DNA from: Sinomonas sp. R1AF57
GTDB lineage: Bacteria; Actinomycetota; Actinomycetes; Actinomycetales; Micrococcaceae
DNA length: 64,000 bases
Assembly (NCBI RefSeq): GCF_002224485.1
Contig: NZ_CP022463.1
Coordinates: 1,226,464-1,290,463, forward strand
Direction of reading: 5' to 3'
Each line of letters opens with the position of its first letter. Within the stretch, counting starts at the first letter, position 1. Positions 8,427 through 18,754 of this stretch are shown here, piece by piece. The notes under the pieces were generated by a model. The model was not told the origin of the DNA and made no database searches. It saw only the letters and a program-made list of their open reading frames with translations. A program made the position numbers and the translations under genes.

Positions 8427-9824
8427 ATGCTGCGTCCCGACGACTACAGCGCTCCCCTGGAGCGCGCGGCGCACCACGCACGGAGCTGGCTCGCCGGCGT
8501 CCCCGAACGGCACGTCGCACCGCGCACGACGGCGGATCGGCTCGCCGAAGCGTTCGGCGGCGGCCTGCCCGAGGAAGGCCTGGACGCAGCCGCCACCGTC
8601 GACCTCCTGGCCGCCACCGCGGAGCCCGGGCTCACGGCGATGGCCTCGGGGAGGTTCTACGGCTTCGTGATCGGCGGGACCCTTCCGGCGGCGCTGGCCG
8701 CCGACTGGCTCGTGAGCGCCTGGGACCAGAACACCGGCCTGCGCTTCGCGACGCCCGCCGTCGCCGCGGCCGAGGAGGCCGCGGGACGATGGGTCCTGGA
8801 CCTCCTCGGCCTCCCGTCCTCGTCCGACGTGGGCTTCACGACGGGGGCGAGCATGGCCAACTTCGCAGGCCTCGCGGCCGCCCGGTGGCGCGTCCTGGAG
8901 CAGGCGGGGTGCGACGTCAGCGTCCGCGGGCTCGCCGGTGCTCCCGCCGTCCGGGTCCTCGTCGGAGCCGAACGCCACGACACGGTGGACATGGCCCTGC
9001 GCTTCCTCGGGCTCGGAGCACCCATCCCCGTGTCGAGTGACCGGCAGGGCCGGATCGATCCCGAGGCCCTGCGCACGCAGCTCGCGGCCGGGGAGGGGCC
9101 GGCCATCGTGTGCCTCCAGGCGGGCAACCTCCACTCCGGGGCGTTCGACCCGTTCGCCGAGGCCATCGCCGCGGCGCGGGAGCACGGGGCGTGGGTCCAT
9201 GTCGACGGCGCGTTCGGGCTGTGGGCCGCGGCGTCGACCGCGACGCGCGGTCTCACGGCGGGCGTGGCCGACGCCGACTCGTGGGGCACGGACGCGCACA
9301 AGAACCTCAACGTGCCGTACGACTGCGGCATCGTCGCGTGCCGCGACGTCGTCGCGCTGCGCTCCGCCCTCGGGATGCACGGCGACTACCTCATGCACGA
9401 TCCGCACGGGGACCACGGGCCGGGGGACCCGCTGGAGAAGGTGCCCGAGCTCTCCCGGCGGGCGCGGGGCGTGACAGTGTGGGCGGTCCTGCGCTCGCTC
9501 GGCCGCGCGGGCGTCGAGGCCCTCGTCGCCGGTCTGGTCGCGCACGCCCAGGAGCTCGCGCGCCGCATCGGCGAACTCCCCGGCGCCGAGGTGCTCAATG
9601 ACGTGGTCTTCAGCCAGGTCTCGCTCGCGTTCGGGTCCGATGCCCGGACCCGAGCGGTGGCCGACTGGCTGATCGAGGACGGCAGGGTGTGGATGACGGC
9701 GTCGCGCTGGCAGGGCCGCGCGGTGCTGCGGATCTCCGTGGCCAACTGGTCCACGGACAGCGCGGACGTCGAGGTCTCGGTCGCCGCGGTCCGCGATGCG
9801 CTCGCCGCCACCGAGGGGCTCTGA
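8427..9824 (+). CDS. group II PLP-dependent decarboxylase
   Basis: A 465-residue pyridoxal-5'-phosphate enzyme of the aspartate aminotransferase fold, glutamate/aromatic amino acid decarboxylase branch. The phosphate-binding FTTGASMANFAGLAAAR, the Asp of WVHVDGAFGLW and the Schiff-base Lys292 in TDAHKNLNVPYDCG are present. The substrate cannot be read from sequence; family members act on aspartate, glutamate, tyrosine, tryptophan or DOPA. A TAGCAT hexamer at 8415-8420 lies 6 bases before the ATG, so the transcript is probably leaderless. Nothing in the neighbourhood indicates a pathway. Confidence 0.88.
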   Translation: MLRPDDYSAPLERAAHHARSWLAGVPERHVAPRTTADRLAEAFGGGLPEEGLDAAATVDLLAATAEPGLTAMASGRFYGFVIGGTLPAALAADWLVSAWDQNTGLRFATPAVAAAEEAAGRWVLDLLGLPSSSDVGFTTGASMANFAGLAAARWRVLEQAGCDVSVRGLAGAPAVRVLVGAERHDTVDMALRFLGLGAPIPVSSDRQGRIDPEALRTQLAAGEGPAIVCLQAGNLHSGAFDPFAEAIAAAREHGAWVHVDGAFGLWAAASTATRGLTAGVADADSWGTDAHKNLNVPYDCGIVACRDVVALRSALGMHGDYLMHDPHGDHGPGDPLEKVPELSRRARGVTVWAVLRSLGRAGVEALVAGLVAHAQELARRIGELPGAEVLNDVVFSQVSLAFGSDARTRAVADWLIEDGRVWMTASRWQGRAVLRISVANWSTDSADVEVSVAAVRDALAATEGL

Positions 9825-9866
9825 GCACCTCCAGGCCGGGGCGAGGCGCGCCGAGCCGATCCGGTC

Positions 9867-10592
9867 CTAGGCCACACCGGCGACGCCGAGCAGGCTGCCG
9901 AGCCCGAACGTCGCCGCGAGTGCGAGGGCGCCGCCGAGCACGACCCGGGCGGAGGCCCGGAGCCGGGATCCGCCGCCGATCCACGCGCCGACCCACCCGG
10001 TGATCGCCAGGGCCACTAGCACGGTCACGAAGGTGAGGGGAACGCGGATGCCTTCGGGGAAGAAGAGGATCGAGAGCATGGGCAGGACCGCGCCGAGGAG
10101 GAATGCGACGGCGGAAGCGGCGGCCGCGTGCCAAGGGCTCACGATCTCGTCCGGGTCGATCCCGAGCTCGATGTCCAGATGGGCGCGGAGGGCGTCCTTC
10201 TCGGTGAGCTCGTGCGCGACCCTCGTGGCCGTCTCCTCGCTGAGCCCCTTGGCCCGGTAGAGCGACACGAGCTCGGCCAGTTCGGCCTCAGGCTGCTCGC
10301 GCAGCTCGTCTGTCTCCTTCTTGATGAGGTGCTTCTGGCTGTCGCTCTGGCTGCTCACCGAGACGTACTCCCCGAGAGCCATCGAGATCGCTCCGCCGAC
10401 CACAGCCGCTGCGCCCGCGGTGAGGATCGGGCCGGTCTCGGCGGTCGCGCCGGCGACACCCACGACCACCGCCGCCACCGAGACGATGCCGTCATTGGCA
10501 CCGAGGACCCCCGCGCGCAGCCAGTTGAGCTTGGCGGCAAGGTCCGTTCCCTGGGGCTCTGCGTGGAGGTGCGTGACAGATTCGCTGCTCAT
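9867..10592 (-). CDS. VIT1/CCC1-type transporter
   Basis: A 241-residue membrane protein of the VIT1/CCC1 iron-manganese transporter family. The first helix pair carries the family motif AGVLGANDGIVSVAAVVVGVAGA, and ISMALGEYVSVSSQSD follows the second helix with the conserved charged cytoplasmic loop (DELREQPEAELAELV..). Three further hydrophobic segments end the protein. Family members move Fe2+ or Mn2+ out of the cytoplasm. The ATG at 10592 gives a length normal for the family. It converges with the PLP decarboxylase gene and follows the DUF4439 gene. Confidence 0.9.
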   Translation of the reverse strand: MSSESVTHLHAEPQGTDLAAKLNWLRAGVLGANDGIVSVAAVVVGVAGATAETGPILTAGAAAVVGGAISMALGEYVSVSSQSDSQKHLIKKETDELREQPEAELAELVSLYRAKGLSEETATRVAHELTEKDALRAHLDIELGIDPDEIVSPWHAAAASAVAFLLGAVLPMLSILFFPEGIRVPLTFVTVLVALAITGWVGAWIGGGSRLRASARVVLGGALALAATFGLGSLLGVAGVA

Positions 10593-10645
10593 GGATCCCA
10601 CTGTGGCACCGGCGGCCCCGGCGTGCCAGCGAAGCAAGCCTAGCC

Positions 10646-11776
10646 TCAGCCGCCGGGGGTGGCGGCCGGCGACGGCTGCGGCGCCCGCGACGCCGCACTG
10701 CGCGCCTCCGCGTGGCCGGGGAAGGCTTCCTCCTCGGGTGTGATGCCGAGCGGGGCGAGCCGTCGGGCAGCCGCGGCCAGTCCGTCGGCAGCCGCCTCCC
10801 GCTGCCGGGGGGCAGCGGCCCCGACCAGCTGCGACCACGCCTGGGCTGCGGAGTCCTCGAGCGCGGTGAGCGATGCGGGGCTGGCGGCATCGGCGGCGAG
10901 GGCGAAGCCGGGCGCGTCGGCCGGCGGCCGGACGCAGGAGGCGTCGGCGATGGCCCGCGCCGCGTCTGCCTGCGAAGCATGCGCCGCCGCCGAGGCCAGA
11001 TGCCCGGCGCGCACGGCGCCCTGGGACCGTGCGGCCAGGACCGTGTAGGTCCACACCGCAGCCTGCTCGGCCCGCACCGTCGCCGCGAGCTCGCTGCTGC
11101 CCTGCGCCGAACCGGCACTGGGTGCGCGCACGGACGACGGTCCCGCCGAGGACGGGCCCCCCGCCCGGCTGCACGACGGGACGGACGACGGCGACGGTTC
11201 CGCCGAGGGCGCGGCCGGCGGCGCCGTCGGGGGTGGGGCAGGCGCGGACGCTCCGCGGACGGCCGCGCGGAGGCGGTCGGCCTCCACCTGCTGGCCCGCG
11301 GCGAGCGATGCCAGCAGCCTTGCGGTGGGCCCGTCGACCGCGCCCAGGTCCCGGCGCCGGGTCTGTGCACTCGCGTCCAGGGCCTCCGCCAGGCCAGCGG
11401 CATCGGCTTGCGGCGTGGCGGCGGTCGCCGGCGCCGTCGGACTGGCCGGGCCGGGAGACCCCGCGAGGAGGCCGCGCTGCAGGTCCAGCACCCCGGCGGC
11501 CCGCGCTGCGGCCTGCTGGACGCCGTCGACCTGAGCCGCGGCGGCGCCAGAGGTGGACAGCCCCGCAGCGGCAGCGGCCAGGACGGCGGCGTCCGCTTCG
11601 GCGTGGGCGAGCGCCGTCTCGCTCGCCGTCGGACCAGGGGGGACGGCGGGCGGCGCCGCGAGTAGGGCCGTTCCGGATCCGACGGCGAGGGCCACCCCGA
11701 CTGCGGCCAGCCACATCCCGGTGCGGCTCCGTCGCCGCACGTCGGGACGGGCGGGGCCAGGGGTGGTGGAATTCAC
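10646..11776 (-). CDS. DUF4439 domain secreted or membrane-anchored protein
   Basis: A 376-residue Ala/Pro-rich protein with an N-terminal membrane anchor or signal (MWLAAVGVALAVGSGTALL after RRRSR). The middle has a low-complexity Pro/Ser/Ala stretch, and the C-terminal third (ELAATVRAEQAAVWTYTVLAARSQG.. to the end) matches the helical ferritin-like DUF4439 domain commonly encoded next to rimP in Actinobacteria. Its function is unknown. It starts at GTG 11776 and diverges from rimP, 96 bases apart. Its stop is 53 bases from the VIT1-like gene, which could be in the same transcript. Confidence 0.75.
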   Translation of the reverse strand: MNSTTPGPARPDVRRRSRTGMWLAAVGVALAVGSGTALLAAPPAVPPGPTASETALAHAEADAAVLAAAAAGLSTSGAAAAQVDGVQQAAARAAGVLDLQRGLLAGSPGPASPTAPATAATPQADAAGLAEALDASAQTRRRDLGAVDGPTARLLASLAAGQQVEADRLRAAVRGASAPAPPPTAPPAAPSAEPSPSSVPSCSRAGGPSSAGPSSVRAPSAGSAQGSSELAATVRAEQAAVWTYTVLAARSQGAVRAGHLASAAAHASQADAARAIADASCVRPPADAPGFALAADAASPASLTALEDSAAQAWSQLVGAAAPRQREAAADGLAAAARRLAPLGITPEEEAFPGHAEARSAASRAPQPSPAATPGG

Positions 11777-11872
11777 GGTCTCGATGATCCCACGGCCCCG
11801 GGGAGCTGCCGCGCGCGGGCGGCGGGAACCGATAGGCTAGGGAGACAACTGAGTTAAAGGAGGCGGACCCCC

Positions 11873-12502
11873 ATGTCCGAGCCCGATCTGCCCTCGCCGG
11901 GCATCCCGACGCAGGCAGAGCCGGTGCCGCACGCGGGCGGAGAGGAATCCCGGCTCCGGGAACTGCTCGAGCCCTCCGTCCTCAGCCGCCGACTCGTCCT
12001 CGAGGGCGTGTCCGTCAAGACCGCCGGGAAGCGCCGGACCGTCCAGGTCGTCGTCGACCTTCCGGATGACGAGACAGGGGGCGTTTCCCTCGACACGATC
12101 GCGGAGGTCTCCCGCGAGCTCTCCGAGCTCCTGGACGCCGACCCCGATTCGGACACCCGCCCCTACGACCTCGAGGTCTCCTCGCCCGGTGTGAGCCGGC
12201 CGCTGACGGAACCGCGCCACTGGCGGCGCGCCCGGGGCCGGCTCGTCAAGGTGAACGTGATCGGCGGGGAGAACGTCACGGGCAGGCTCATCGAGGTCGC
12301 CGACGACGGCGTCGTGGTGGTCCCCGACCTGCCCGCGAAGAAGGGCGTGAAGCCGAAGCCGGGAGAGCCGGTCAGGCTTCCCTTCGAGCAGATCCGCAGC
12401 GGCAGGGTGGAGATCGAGTTCTCGCACCTCGACGACGCCGCCGCGCCGGGCGCGGACAGCGCCGCAGACCACGCTGACACCGAGAACGCCGAGGAGGCCT
12501 AG
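11873..12502 (+). CDS. rimP: ribosome maturation factor RimP
   Basis: A 209-residue cytoplasmic factor for assembly of the 30S subunit. The N-terminal domain ([21 protein letters not shown]) and the signature [20 protein letters not shown] are present, followed by an SH3-like domain ([18 protein letters not shown]) and an acidic tail. An AAAGGAGG ribosome binding site precedes ATG 11873 and a TAGGCT -10 box lies at 11833-11838, giving a leader of about 30 bases. The stop shares its G with the GTG start of nusA, the conserved order of the rimP-nusA-infB operon. Confidence 0.96.
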   Translation: MSEPDLPSPGIPTQAEPVPHAGGEESRLRELLEPSVLSRRLVLEGVSVKTAGKRRTVQVVVDLPDDETGGVSLDTIAEVSRELSELLDADPDSDTRPYDLEVSSPGVSRPLTEPRHWRRARGRLVKVNVIGGENVTGRLIEVADDGVVVVPDLPAKKGVKPKPGEPVRLPFEQIRSGRVEIEFSHLDDAAAPGADSAADHADTENAEEA

Positions 12503-13470
12503 TGGACATCGACATGAGCGCGCTGCGCCTGCTGGAGCGCGAGCGCGACATTCCCGTCGACAAGCTCATCCCCACCATCGAGCAGGCGCTCCTGCTCGCG
12601 TACCACAAGTCCCCCGGGGCGATCGACCGAGCGCGCGCCGAGGTGGACCGCCGCAGCGGACACGTGACGATCTGGGCGACCGAGATCGACGACGAGGGCA
12701 ACCCGGTCGGCGAGTTCGACGACACCCCTGAGGGGTTCGGCCGCATCGCCGCCATGACCGCCAAGCAGGTCATCCTGCAGCGCCTGCGCGATGTGGAGGA
12801 CGACAACGTCCTCGGCGAGTTCAAGGGCCGCGAGGGCGAGCTCATCGCGGGCCTCATCCAGCAGGGCCACAACCCGAACATGGTCCAGGTCAACCTCGGC
12901 GCCGTCGAGGCAGTCCTGCCGCCGCCCGAGCAGGTCCCCGGCGAGAGGTACCTCCACGGGTCCCGCATCCGCGCCTACGTCGTGGACGTCCACCGCGGCC
13001 TCAAGGGCCCCTCGATCACGCTCTCGCGCTCGCACCCTGGCCTCGTCAAGAAGCTCTTCGAGCTCGAGGTCCCCGAGATCGCCGAGCGCAGCGTCGAAAT
13101 CGTCGCGATCGCGCGCGAGGCCGGCCACCGGACGAAGATCGCCGTCCGCGCCAACATCCCGGGCGTCAACGCCAAGGGGGCGTGCATCGGCGAGATGGGC
13201 TCCCGTGTCCGCGCCGTCATGACCGAGCTGAACGACGAGAAGATCGACATCGTCGACTACAGCGACGATCCGGCGACGTTCATCGCGAACGCGCTCTCGC
13301 CGTCGAAGGTCACCAACGTGACCATCGTGGACGAGGCCACCAGGTCGGCGCGCGTGCTCGTCCCCGACTACCAGCTCTCGCTCGCCATCGGCAAGGAAGG
13401 GCAGAACGCCCGCCTGGCCGCGAAGCTCACGGGCTGGCGCATCGACATCGGCTCCGACACCCAGTCCTGA
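12502..13470 (+). CDS. nusA: transcription termination/antitermination factor NusA
   Basis: A 322-residue RNA polymerase accessory factor that modulates pausing, termination and antitermination. The N-terminal polymerase-binding domain (residues 1-130), an S1 domain (about 135-200, [17 protein letters not shown]) and two KH domains ([20 protein letters not shown] and [21 protein letters not shown]) are visible. It lacks the acidic C-terminal repeats of the E. coli protein, as is usual in Actinobacteria. The GTG start is fixed by overlap with the rimP stop. Confidence 0.97.
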   Translation: MDIDMSALRLLERERDIPVDKLIPTIEQALLLAYHKSPGAIDRARAEVDRRSGHVTIWATEIDDEGNPVGEFDDTPEGFGRIAAMTAKQVILQRLRDVEDDNVLGEFKGREGELIAGLIQQGHNPNMVQVNLGAVEAVLPPPEQVPGERYLHGSRIRAYVVDVHRGLKGPSITLSRSHPGLVKKLFELEVPEIAERSVEIVAIAREAGHRTKIAVRANIPGVNAKGACIGEMGSRVRAVMTELNDEKIDIVDYSDDPATFIANALSPSKVTNVTIVDEATRSARVLVPDYQLSLAIGKEGQNARLAAKLTGWRIDIGSDTQS

Positions 13471-13533
13471 CCGTCCGGGGTGAGGTCCCGGGCCCGGGAG
13501 CCCGCCATTCGGCGGTTCCCGGGGGGGAGGGTC

Positions 13534-13539
13534 TAGAAT
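13534..13539 (+). promoter_or_regulatory. -10 box upstream of ylxR
   Basis: TAGAAT lies between nusA and ylxR, about 84 bases before the ylxR start. It would provide an internal promoter for ylxR-infB. It also argues against the in-frame ATG at 13542, which would fall before or at the transcription start. Confidence 0.5.
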
Positions 13540-13622
13540 AGATGAGTCCGGGTCTGCGCCCGGCGGCATTGCGGGACGAGAGTCCCCGCCGGGCACTGCC
13601 CGGCCGAGGTGGGAGAGCAGGG

Positions 13623-13970
13623 ATGAGGGCCAGTACTGACGCGCCGGCCGCAACCCGTCCCCAGCGCACCTGCATCGGCTGCCGCCAGACCGCAGCCCGG
13701 TCGGAACTGCTCCGGCTGGTGAAGGACCTCGACGACGCCGCGCGCGTGGTCGTGGATCCGCGCCGCCGACTGCCCGGCCGCGGTGCGTGGCTGCACCCCG
13801 ACTGGGCCTGCCTGAAGCAAGCCCTGCGACGGCGGGCGTTCCAGCGTGCCTTCCGGGGCGCGGTGGACCACCGCCCCGTCGAAGACTACTTCGGCACCTC
13901 CGTCCCGGCACCCGCCGGGGCGGACGATGACCTCCCTGAGGTCCACGTTGAAAGCGGGTCAGAAATCTGA
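13623..13970 (+). CDS. ylxR: YlxR (DUF448) RNA-binding protein
   Basis: A 115-residue protein of the YlxR family, found between nusA and infB in many bacteria and thought to bind RNA or nucleoid. The signature RTCIGCRQTAARSELLRLV and the GRGAWLHPDWACLKQALRRRAF segment are present. ATG 13623 follows a GGGAGAGCAGGG ribosome binding site. The acidic C-terminal extension is not part of the conserved domain. Confidence 0.92.
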   Translation: MRASTDAPAATRPQRTCIGCRQTAARSELLRLVKDLDDAARVVVDPRRRLPGRGAWLHPDWACLKQALRRRAFQRAFRGAVDHRPVEDYFGTSVPAPAGADDDLPEVHVESGSEI

Positions 13971-14126
13971 TGGACACCCGATGAGTCCCCGTCCCATGAG
14001 TGCGTAGCAATGATCACTCTGTTGCGCACCGCAAAGGGCTCTGAGGCGCACCCCCGCGCCGAGGGAGCCTGCAGCAAGCAGTAGACGGTCCGTGCCTGGC
14101 TCGGCGCGGACCGAGACAGGAGAAAT

Positions 14127-17024
14127 GTGGCCAAGGTCCGCGTACACGAGCTCGCCAAGGAGCTCGGTATCACCTCTAAGGACGCCGTCGCCAAGCTCGC
14201 GGAGCTCGGCGAATTCGTGCGTTCTGCGTCCTCGACGATCGAGGCGCCCGTCGTGAAGAAGCTTCGCGACGCCTACCCCGCCGGTGGCGAGAAGGCGACC
14301 CGCCCGTCGTCGTCCTCGCGTCCCGCATCGCCTGCGCGCCCTGCGCCTGCGCCCGGCCCGGCCCGCCCGGCCGCCCCCGCGCCGTCGCCCGCCCCCGCGC
14401 AGCGCTCCGCCGAGGCGGCCCGCCCCGCCGAGACCTCGCGTCCTGCCCCTGCCGAGGCCTCCCGCCCGGCGCCGTCCGCGCCGCGGCCCGCTCCCGCGCC
14501 TTCCGGCCCCCGCCCGGGTTCCGATGGCCCGCGTCCCGGCGGCCGCTCCGGCGCTCCCGCCCGCCCCGGCCCGAGTGGCCGCAGCGGTGAGGGCGCGCCG
14601 TCGTCGCGTCCGAAGGCGACCCCGGGTCCCCGCCCCAGCGGTCCCCGTCCGGGCAACAACCCGTTCTCGTCGTCCCAGGGCATGCAGCGCCAGGGGCGCG
14701 ACGGCGATCGCGCCCCCCGTCCGGGCAACAACCCGTTCGCATCGTCGCAGGGCATGCCCCGTCCCGGCGGCGGCCGCGACGGCGACCGCCCGGGTGGTCC
14801 CCGCCCGGCGGCACCGCGCCCCGGCGGCACCTCCGGCATCCCGCGCCCCGGCGCTCCCCGTCCCGGCGCTCCGCGGCCGGGTGCTCCCCGTCCGGGCGCC
14901 CCGCGTCCCGGCGGCGCCGGTGGTCCCCGCCCGAACCCGGGCATGATGCCCCCGCGCACCGACCGGCCTCAGCCGGGCGCCCGGCCCGCCGGCACCGGCG
15001 GACGCGGCCCGGGCCGTCCCGGTGGTGGCCCCGGTGGCGGCGGTCCCGCTGGCGGCGGCTTCGGCAAGGGCGGCCGCGGACGCGGCGGTACCCAGGGTGC
15101 CTTCGGCAAGGGTGGCGCCGGTCGCGGCAAGCAGCGCAAGTCGAAGCGCGCGAAGCGCCAGGAACTGGAGCAGATGAGCGCACCGTCGCTCGGCGGCGTC
15201 TCGGTGCCCCGTGGCGACGGCAGCACCATCGTGCGCCTGCGCCGCGGTGCGTCCATCACGGACTTCGCCGAGAAGATCGATGCCAACCCGGCGTCGCTCG
15301 TCACGGTGCTGTTCCACCTCGGTGAGATGGCAACCGCCACGCAGTCCCTCGACGAGGAGACGTTCTCGGTCCTGGGCGAGGAGCTCGGCTACAAGATCCA
15401 GGTCGTGTCGCCGGAGGACGAGGAGCGCGAGCTGCTCGAGTCCTTCGACATCGACCTCGAGGCTGAGCTCGAGGCGGAGACCGACGAGGACCTCGAGAAG
15501 CGTCCGGCCGTCGTGACCGTCATGGGCCACGTCGACCACGGTAAGACGCGCCTCCTCGACGCCATCCGCAACACCAACGTGGTGGCTGGCGAGCACGGCG
15601 GCATCACGCAGCACATCGGTGCGTACCAGATCGCCTTCGACCACGATGACCGGCAGCGCAAGCTGACGTTCATCGACACCCCGGGCCACGAGGCGTTCAC
15701 CGCCATGCGTGCCCGTGGTGCGCAGGTCACGGACATCGCGGTGCTCGTGGTGGCCGCGGATGACGGCGTCATGCCGCAGACCGTCGAGGCGCTCAACCAC
15801 GCCCAGGCCGCGAACGTGCCGATCGTGGTGGCGGTGAACAAGATCGACAAGGAGGGCGCGAACCCGGACAAGATCCGCGGCCAGCTCACCGAGTACGGCC
15901 TCGTTCCCGAGGAGTACGGCGGCGACACGATGTTCGTCGACGTCTCGGCCCGCCAGAACCTGCACATCGACGACCTGCTCTCGGCGATCCTCCTCACGGC
16001 AGACGCCGCGCTGGACCTCCGTGCGAACCCGAACAAGGACGCGCGCGGCGTCGCCATCGAGGCGAACCTGGACAAGGGCCGCGGCGCCGTCGCAACCGTG
16101 CTCGTCCAGTCCGGCACGCTCCACGTCGGCGACACGATCGTCGCGGGCACGGCCCACGGCCGCGTCCGCGCGATGTTCGACGAGGACGGCGAGGCCGTCG
16201 AGGCCGCGACGCCGTCGCGTCCGGTCCAGGTCCTGGGCCTGTCCTCGGTGCCGCGCGCCGGTGACACGTTCCTCGTGACCGAGGACGAGCGCACCGCACG
16301 CCAGATCGCCGAGAAGCGCGAGGCTGCCGAGCGCAACGCCCAGCTGGCCAAGCGCCGCAAGCGGATCAGCCTCGAGGACTTCGACCAGGCTGTGGCCGAG
16401 GGCAAGATCGACACCCTCAACCTCATCCTCAAGGGCGACGTGTCCGGTGCCGTCGAGGCGCTCGAGGACTCGCTGCTCAAGATCGATGTGGGCGAGGACG
16501 TCCAGCTGCGGGTCATCCACCGCGGTGTGGGCGCGATCACCCAGAACGATGTCAACCTCGCGACGGTCGACAACGCGATCATCATCGGCTTCAACGTCAA
16601 GCCGGCTGAGCGCGTCGCCGAGCTGGCCGACCGCGAGGGCGTCGACATGCGCTTCTACTCGGTCATCTACGCGGCGATCGACGACATCGAGCTGGCCCTC
16701 AAGGGCATGCTCAAGCCGGAGTACGAGGAGGTGCAGCTCGGTGCCGCCGAGGTGCGCGAGATCTTCAAGTCCTCCAAGTTCGGCAACATCGCCGGTTCGA
16801 TCGTCCGCAGCGGCCTGATCCGCCGCAACGCCAAGGCGCGTGTCCTGCGCAACGGCGTCGTGGTGGGCGACAAGCTGACGATCGAGTCGCTCAAGCGGTT
16901 CAAGGACGACGCGACCGAGGTCCGCGAGGGCTTCGAGTGCGGTATCGGCCTCGGGTCGTTCAACGACCTCCAGCTCGAGGACATCATCGAGACGTTCGAG
17001 ATGCGCGAGAAGCCGCGCTCCTAG
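14127..17024 (+). CDS. infB: translation initiation factor IF-2
   Basis: A 965-residue GTPase that brings fMet-tRNA to the ribosome. Residues 1-50 are an IF2N domain ([21 protein letters not shown]), about 55-345 is a long Pro/Ala/Arg/Gly-rich linker with internal repeats, about 370-435 a second IF2N domain, then the G domain with GHVDHGKT at 470-477, DTPGHEAF and NKID, followed by domains II-IV. The GTG start follows an ACAGGAG ribosome binding site. The linker is longer than in E. coli, as expected for high-GC Actinobacteria. A strong hairpin terminator follows. Confidence 0.98.
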   Translation: MAKVRVHELAKELGITSKDAVAKLAELGEFVRSASSTIEAPVVKKLRDAYPAGGEKATRPSSSSRPASPARPAPAPGPARPAAPAPSPAPAQRSAEAARPAETSRPAPAEASRPAPSAPRPAPAPSGPRPGSDGPRPGGRSGAPARPGPSGRSGEGAPSSRPKATPGPRPSGPRPGNNPFSSSQGMQRQGRDGDRAPRPGNNPFASSQGMPRPGGGRDGDRPGGPRPAAPRPGGTSGIPRPGAPRPGAPRPGAPRPGAPRPGGAGGPRPNPGMMPPRTDRPQPGARPAGTGGRGPGRPGGGPGGGGPAGGGFGKGGRGRGGTQGAFGKGGAGRGKQRKSKRAKRQELEQMSAPSLGGVSVPRGDGSTIVRLRRGASITDFAEKIDANPASLVTVLFHLGEMATATQSLDEETFSVLGEELGYKIQVVSPEDEERELLESFDIDLEAELEAETDEDLEKRPAVVTVMGHVDHGKTRLLDAIRNTNVVAGEHGGITQHIGAYQIAFDHDDRQRKLTFIDTPGHEAFTAMRARGAQVTDIAVLVVAADDGVMPQTVEALNHAQAANVPIVVAVNKIDKEGANPDKIRGQLTEYGLVPEEYGGDTMFVDVSARQNLHIDDLLSAILLTADAALDLRANPNKDARGVAIEANLDKGRGAVATVLVQSGTLHVGDTIVAGTAHGRVRAMFDEDGEAVEAATPSRPVQVLGLSSVPRAGDTFLVTEDERTARQIAEKREAAERNAQLAKRRKRISLEDFDQAVAEGKIDTLNLILKGDVSGAVEALEDSLLKIDVGEDVQLRVIHRGVGAITQNDVNLATVDNAIIIGFNVKPAERVAELADREGVDMRFYSVIYAAIDDIELALKGMLKPEYEEVQLGAAEVREIFKSSKFGNIAGSIVRSGLIRRNAKARVLRNGVVVGDKLTIESLKRFKDDATEVREGFECGIGLGSFNDLQLEDIIETFEMREKPRS
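14844..14903 (+). repeat. four 15-bp repeats inside infB (Arg-Pro-Gly-Ala-Pro)
   Basis: Four consecutive 15-base units encode RPGAP repeated, with mostly synonymous differences between copies, and a fifth partial RPGG unit follows. They are part of the flexible linker of IF-2. The two related GNNPF-SSQGM blocks near 14655 and 14727 lie in the same linker. Confidence 0.85.
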
Positions 17025-17037
17025 TCGCCTCGAGGAG

Positions 17038-17065
17038 AAGGGGGTCCCGCACGGGGCCCCCTTTT
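17038..17065 (+). terminator. rho-independent terminator after infB
   Basis: Arms AAGGGGGTCCC and GGGGCCCCCTT form an 11-bp stem with one G-T pair around the loop GCAC, followed by TTCCC. It lies 14 bases after the infB stop. Confidence 0.85.
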
Positions 17066-17120
17066 CCCGGTGCCCCCGGGAGATGTCCCGGACCGACCCG
17101 ACCACACGAAGGAGAACCAC

Positions 17121-17600
17121 ATGGCCGATCCAGCACGCGCCGCCCGGCTCGCGCAGCGCATCAAGGTGGTCGTGGCCGAGGCCCTGCGCAAGGCCGTCAA
17201 GGACGAGCGCGCCGAGGCCATCACCGTCACCGACGCCCGTGTCACCAACGACCTCCAGCATGCGACCGTGTACTACACCGTCCTCGGTGACACCGCCGCG
17301 GCCCACGGCGCGCGCGACCTCCTCGAGGCGAAGAAGGGCGTGCTCCGCCGCGAGGTGGGGCGCAACCTGACGATCAGGCTGACCCCGACCCTTGAGTTCG
17401 TCGCCGACGAGATCCCCGTCAACGCCTCGCACCTCGAGGACCTCCTGCGCGAGGCCAAGGCCCGCGACGCCGAGGTGGCGAAGCTCGCCTCGGGCGCGCA
17501 GCCAGCCGGCGACGCCGACCCGTACCGCAAGGACGAGCCGGAGGACGACGACTACGAGGACGAGGGCGAGTTCGACGGCGTCGAGGAGCCCCAGGACTGA
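17121..17600 (+). CDS. rbfA: 30S ribosome-binding factor RbfA
   Basis: A 159-residue KH-like cold-shock and 16S maturation factor. Conserved segments are RAARLAQRIKVVVAEALRKAVKDER, ITVTDARVTNDLQHATVYYTV and RREVGRNLTIRLTPTLEFVAD. An acidic tail of about 25 residues follows, longer than in E. coli. ATG 17121 has the site GAAGGAGA upstream. The infB terminator lies between, so rbfA depends on readthrough or an unseen promoter. Confidence 0.96.
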   Translation: MADPARAARLAQRIKVVVAEALRKAVKDERAEAITVTDARVTNDLQHATVYYTVLGDTAAAHGARDLLEAKKGVLRREVGRNLTIRLTPTLEFVADEIPVNASHLEDLLREAKARDAEVAKLASGAQPAGDADPYRKDEPEDDDYEDEGEFDGVEEPQD

Positions 17601-17618
17601 GCCTCACCTGAGGACGCG

Positions 17619-17654
17619 AGAAGCGGGCGGTGCCATCCGGCGCCGCCCGCTTCT
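17619..17654. terminator. bidirectional hairpin terminator after rbfA
   Basis: Perfect 12-base arms AGAAGCGGGCGG (17619-17630) and CCGCCCGCTTCT (17643-17654) lie between the convergent rbfA and ScyD-like genes. Both flanks can supply a short T run. Confidence 0.85.
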
Positions 17655-17671
17655 GCTTGCCGCCCTGAGCG

Positions 17672-18754
17672 TCAGGGTGTCAGCCTCTGCGAGATGAGCG
17701 TTCCGTTTCCGAAGACGTCGGTTGTCGCGTAGAGCATGTTGCCCTGGACCGTCACGTCGGCGGTGGATGGCTTGTCCAGGAACGGCTGCGCCGTCTGCGT
17801 CCCGGCCGCTGCCCTGAGAACCCCCGTGCCGAAGAGCGAAGCGATGTAGAGGTTGCCCGAGCCGTCGAAGGCCAGACCGGTCGGGGACATGATGCCCTGG
17901 ATCCAGGGTTGGACAGCTCCCGTTGACGGGCTGACCCGGAACACGGCACCCCGCGCGCCGAGGCTTGCATCCTCGGGACCACCTGGGAGCGAGGTGACGT
18001 AGAGCCACCCGTCCGAGCCGATCGCCACGTCGGTAGGCACGGGTTCGAAGTTGTAGGTCTGGCCGATACACGCCGGAAGTCCGTACTGCTCGGCGAAAGC
18101 CTGCGTGATGGTTGCGGGCCGGGGAGGCAGCACTGCCACCGTCTGGATGGCGCCGGTGCTCAGATCGACGGCCAGCACGTCGTTGCCCCCCGCGTCCGCC
18201 ACATAGGCGGTGTTGCCCCGAACAGCGACGGCGTAAGGGTGGGAATCGGTCTCTCCCGTGTAGGACGCCGGGAAGCCGAGACTGGTCAGCTGGCTGGCAC
18301 ACTCCGCCGGGGCGTTCGGTCCAAGTCCGTAATGCACGTCCCCGTCAGGATTGTGGGCGGTCTCGTAGGCACCAATCTGGTCTGTGATCGTCCTGGCTCT
18401 CCCCTTGGCGTCGACGGCCACAAGGCGCCCAGCGAGCGGCCGCGGGTCTTCCGGTCCGGCGCCTTGGCTCTCGATGACATACGTGGTGCTGCCCTGAGTA
18501 GCGGTCCCAGCGACGTCCCACTGCTCGTCTGCAGGGGGTGCGTACAGGACGGTCTTCGTTCCCCCCTCGATGCGCGTGAGCCTGCCGGCGAATTCTTCTG
18601 AGACGATGACACTGTTGCCGGTCCCGGCAGACACGTGGAGTGGGCCCACCAGACCGTCGACAGAAGGCGGCGGGGATGGCGGCGCAGCCGTGGCTGGCCC
18701 TGCGGGAAGAACGATGAGTGCTCCAGCCGCGAGCAGTGCGAGCGACTTCTTCAT
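17672..18754 (-). CDS. secreted ScyD/ScyE-like beta-propeller protein
   Basis: A 360-residue protein with a clear Sec signal peptide (MKKSLALLAAGALIVLPAG..ATAA). The mature part has repeated NHL/SMP-30-like propeller blades (GRLVAVDAKGRARTITD, PTDVAIGSDGWLYVTSLPGG, GLAFDGSGNLYIASLFG). This matches the ScyD/ScyE family; despite the name, from a cyanobacterial pigment cluster, actinobacterial members have no known activity. Codons are less GC-biased than in neighbouring housekeeping genes. It diverges from another secreted protein, and the two might be exported together or share a regulator. Confidence 0.8.
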   Translation of the reverse strand: MKKSLALLAAGALIVLPAGPATAAPPSPPPSVDGLVGPLHVSAGTGNSVIVSEEFAGRLTRIEGGTKTVLYAPPADEQWDVAGTATQGSTTYVIESQGAGPEDPRPLAGRLVAVDAKGRARTITDQIGAYETAHNPDGDVHYGLGPNAPAECASQLTSLGFPASYTGETDSHPYAVAVRGNTAYVADAGGNDVLAVDLSTGAIQTVAVLPPRPATITQAFAEQYGLPACIGQTYNFEPVPTDVAIGSDGWLYVTSLPGGPEDASLGARGAVFRVSPSTGAVQPWIQGIMSPTGLAFDGSGNLYIASLFGTGVLRAAAGTQTAQPFLDKPSTADVTVQGNMLYATTDVFGNGTLISQRLTP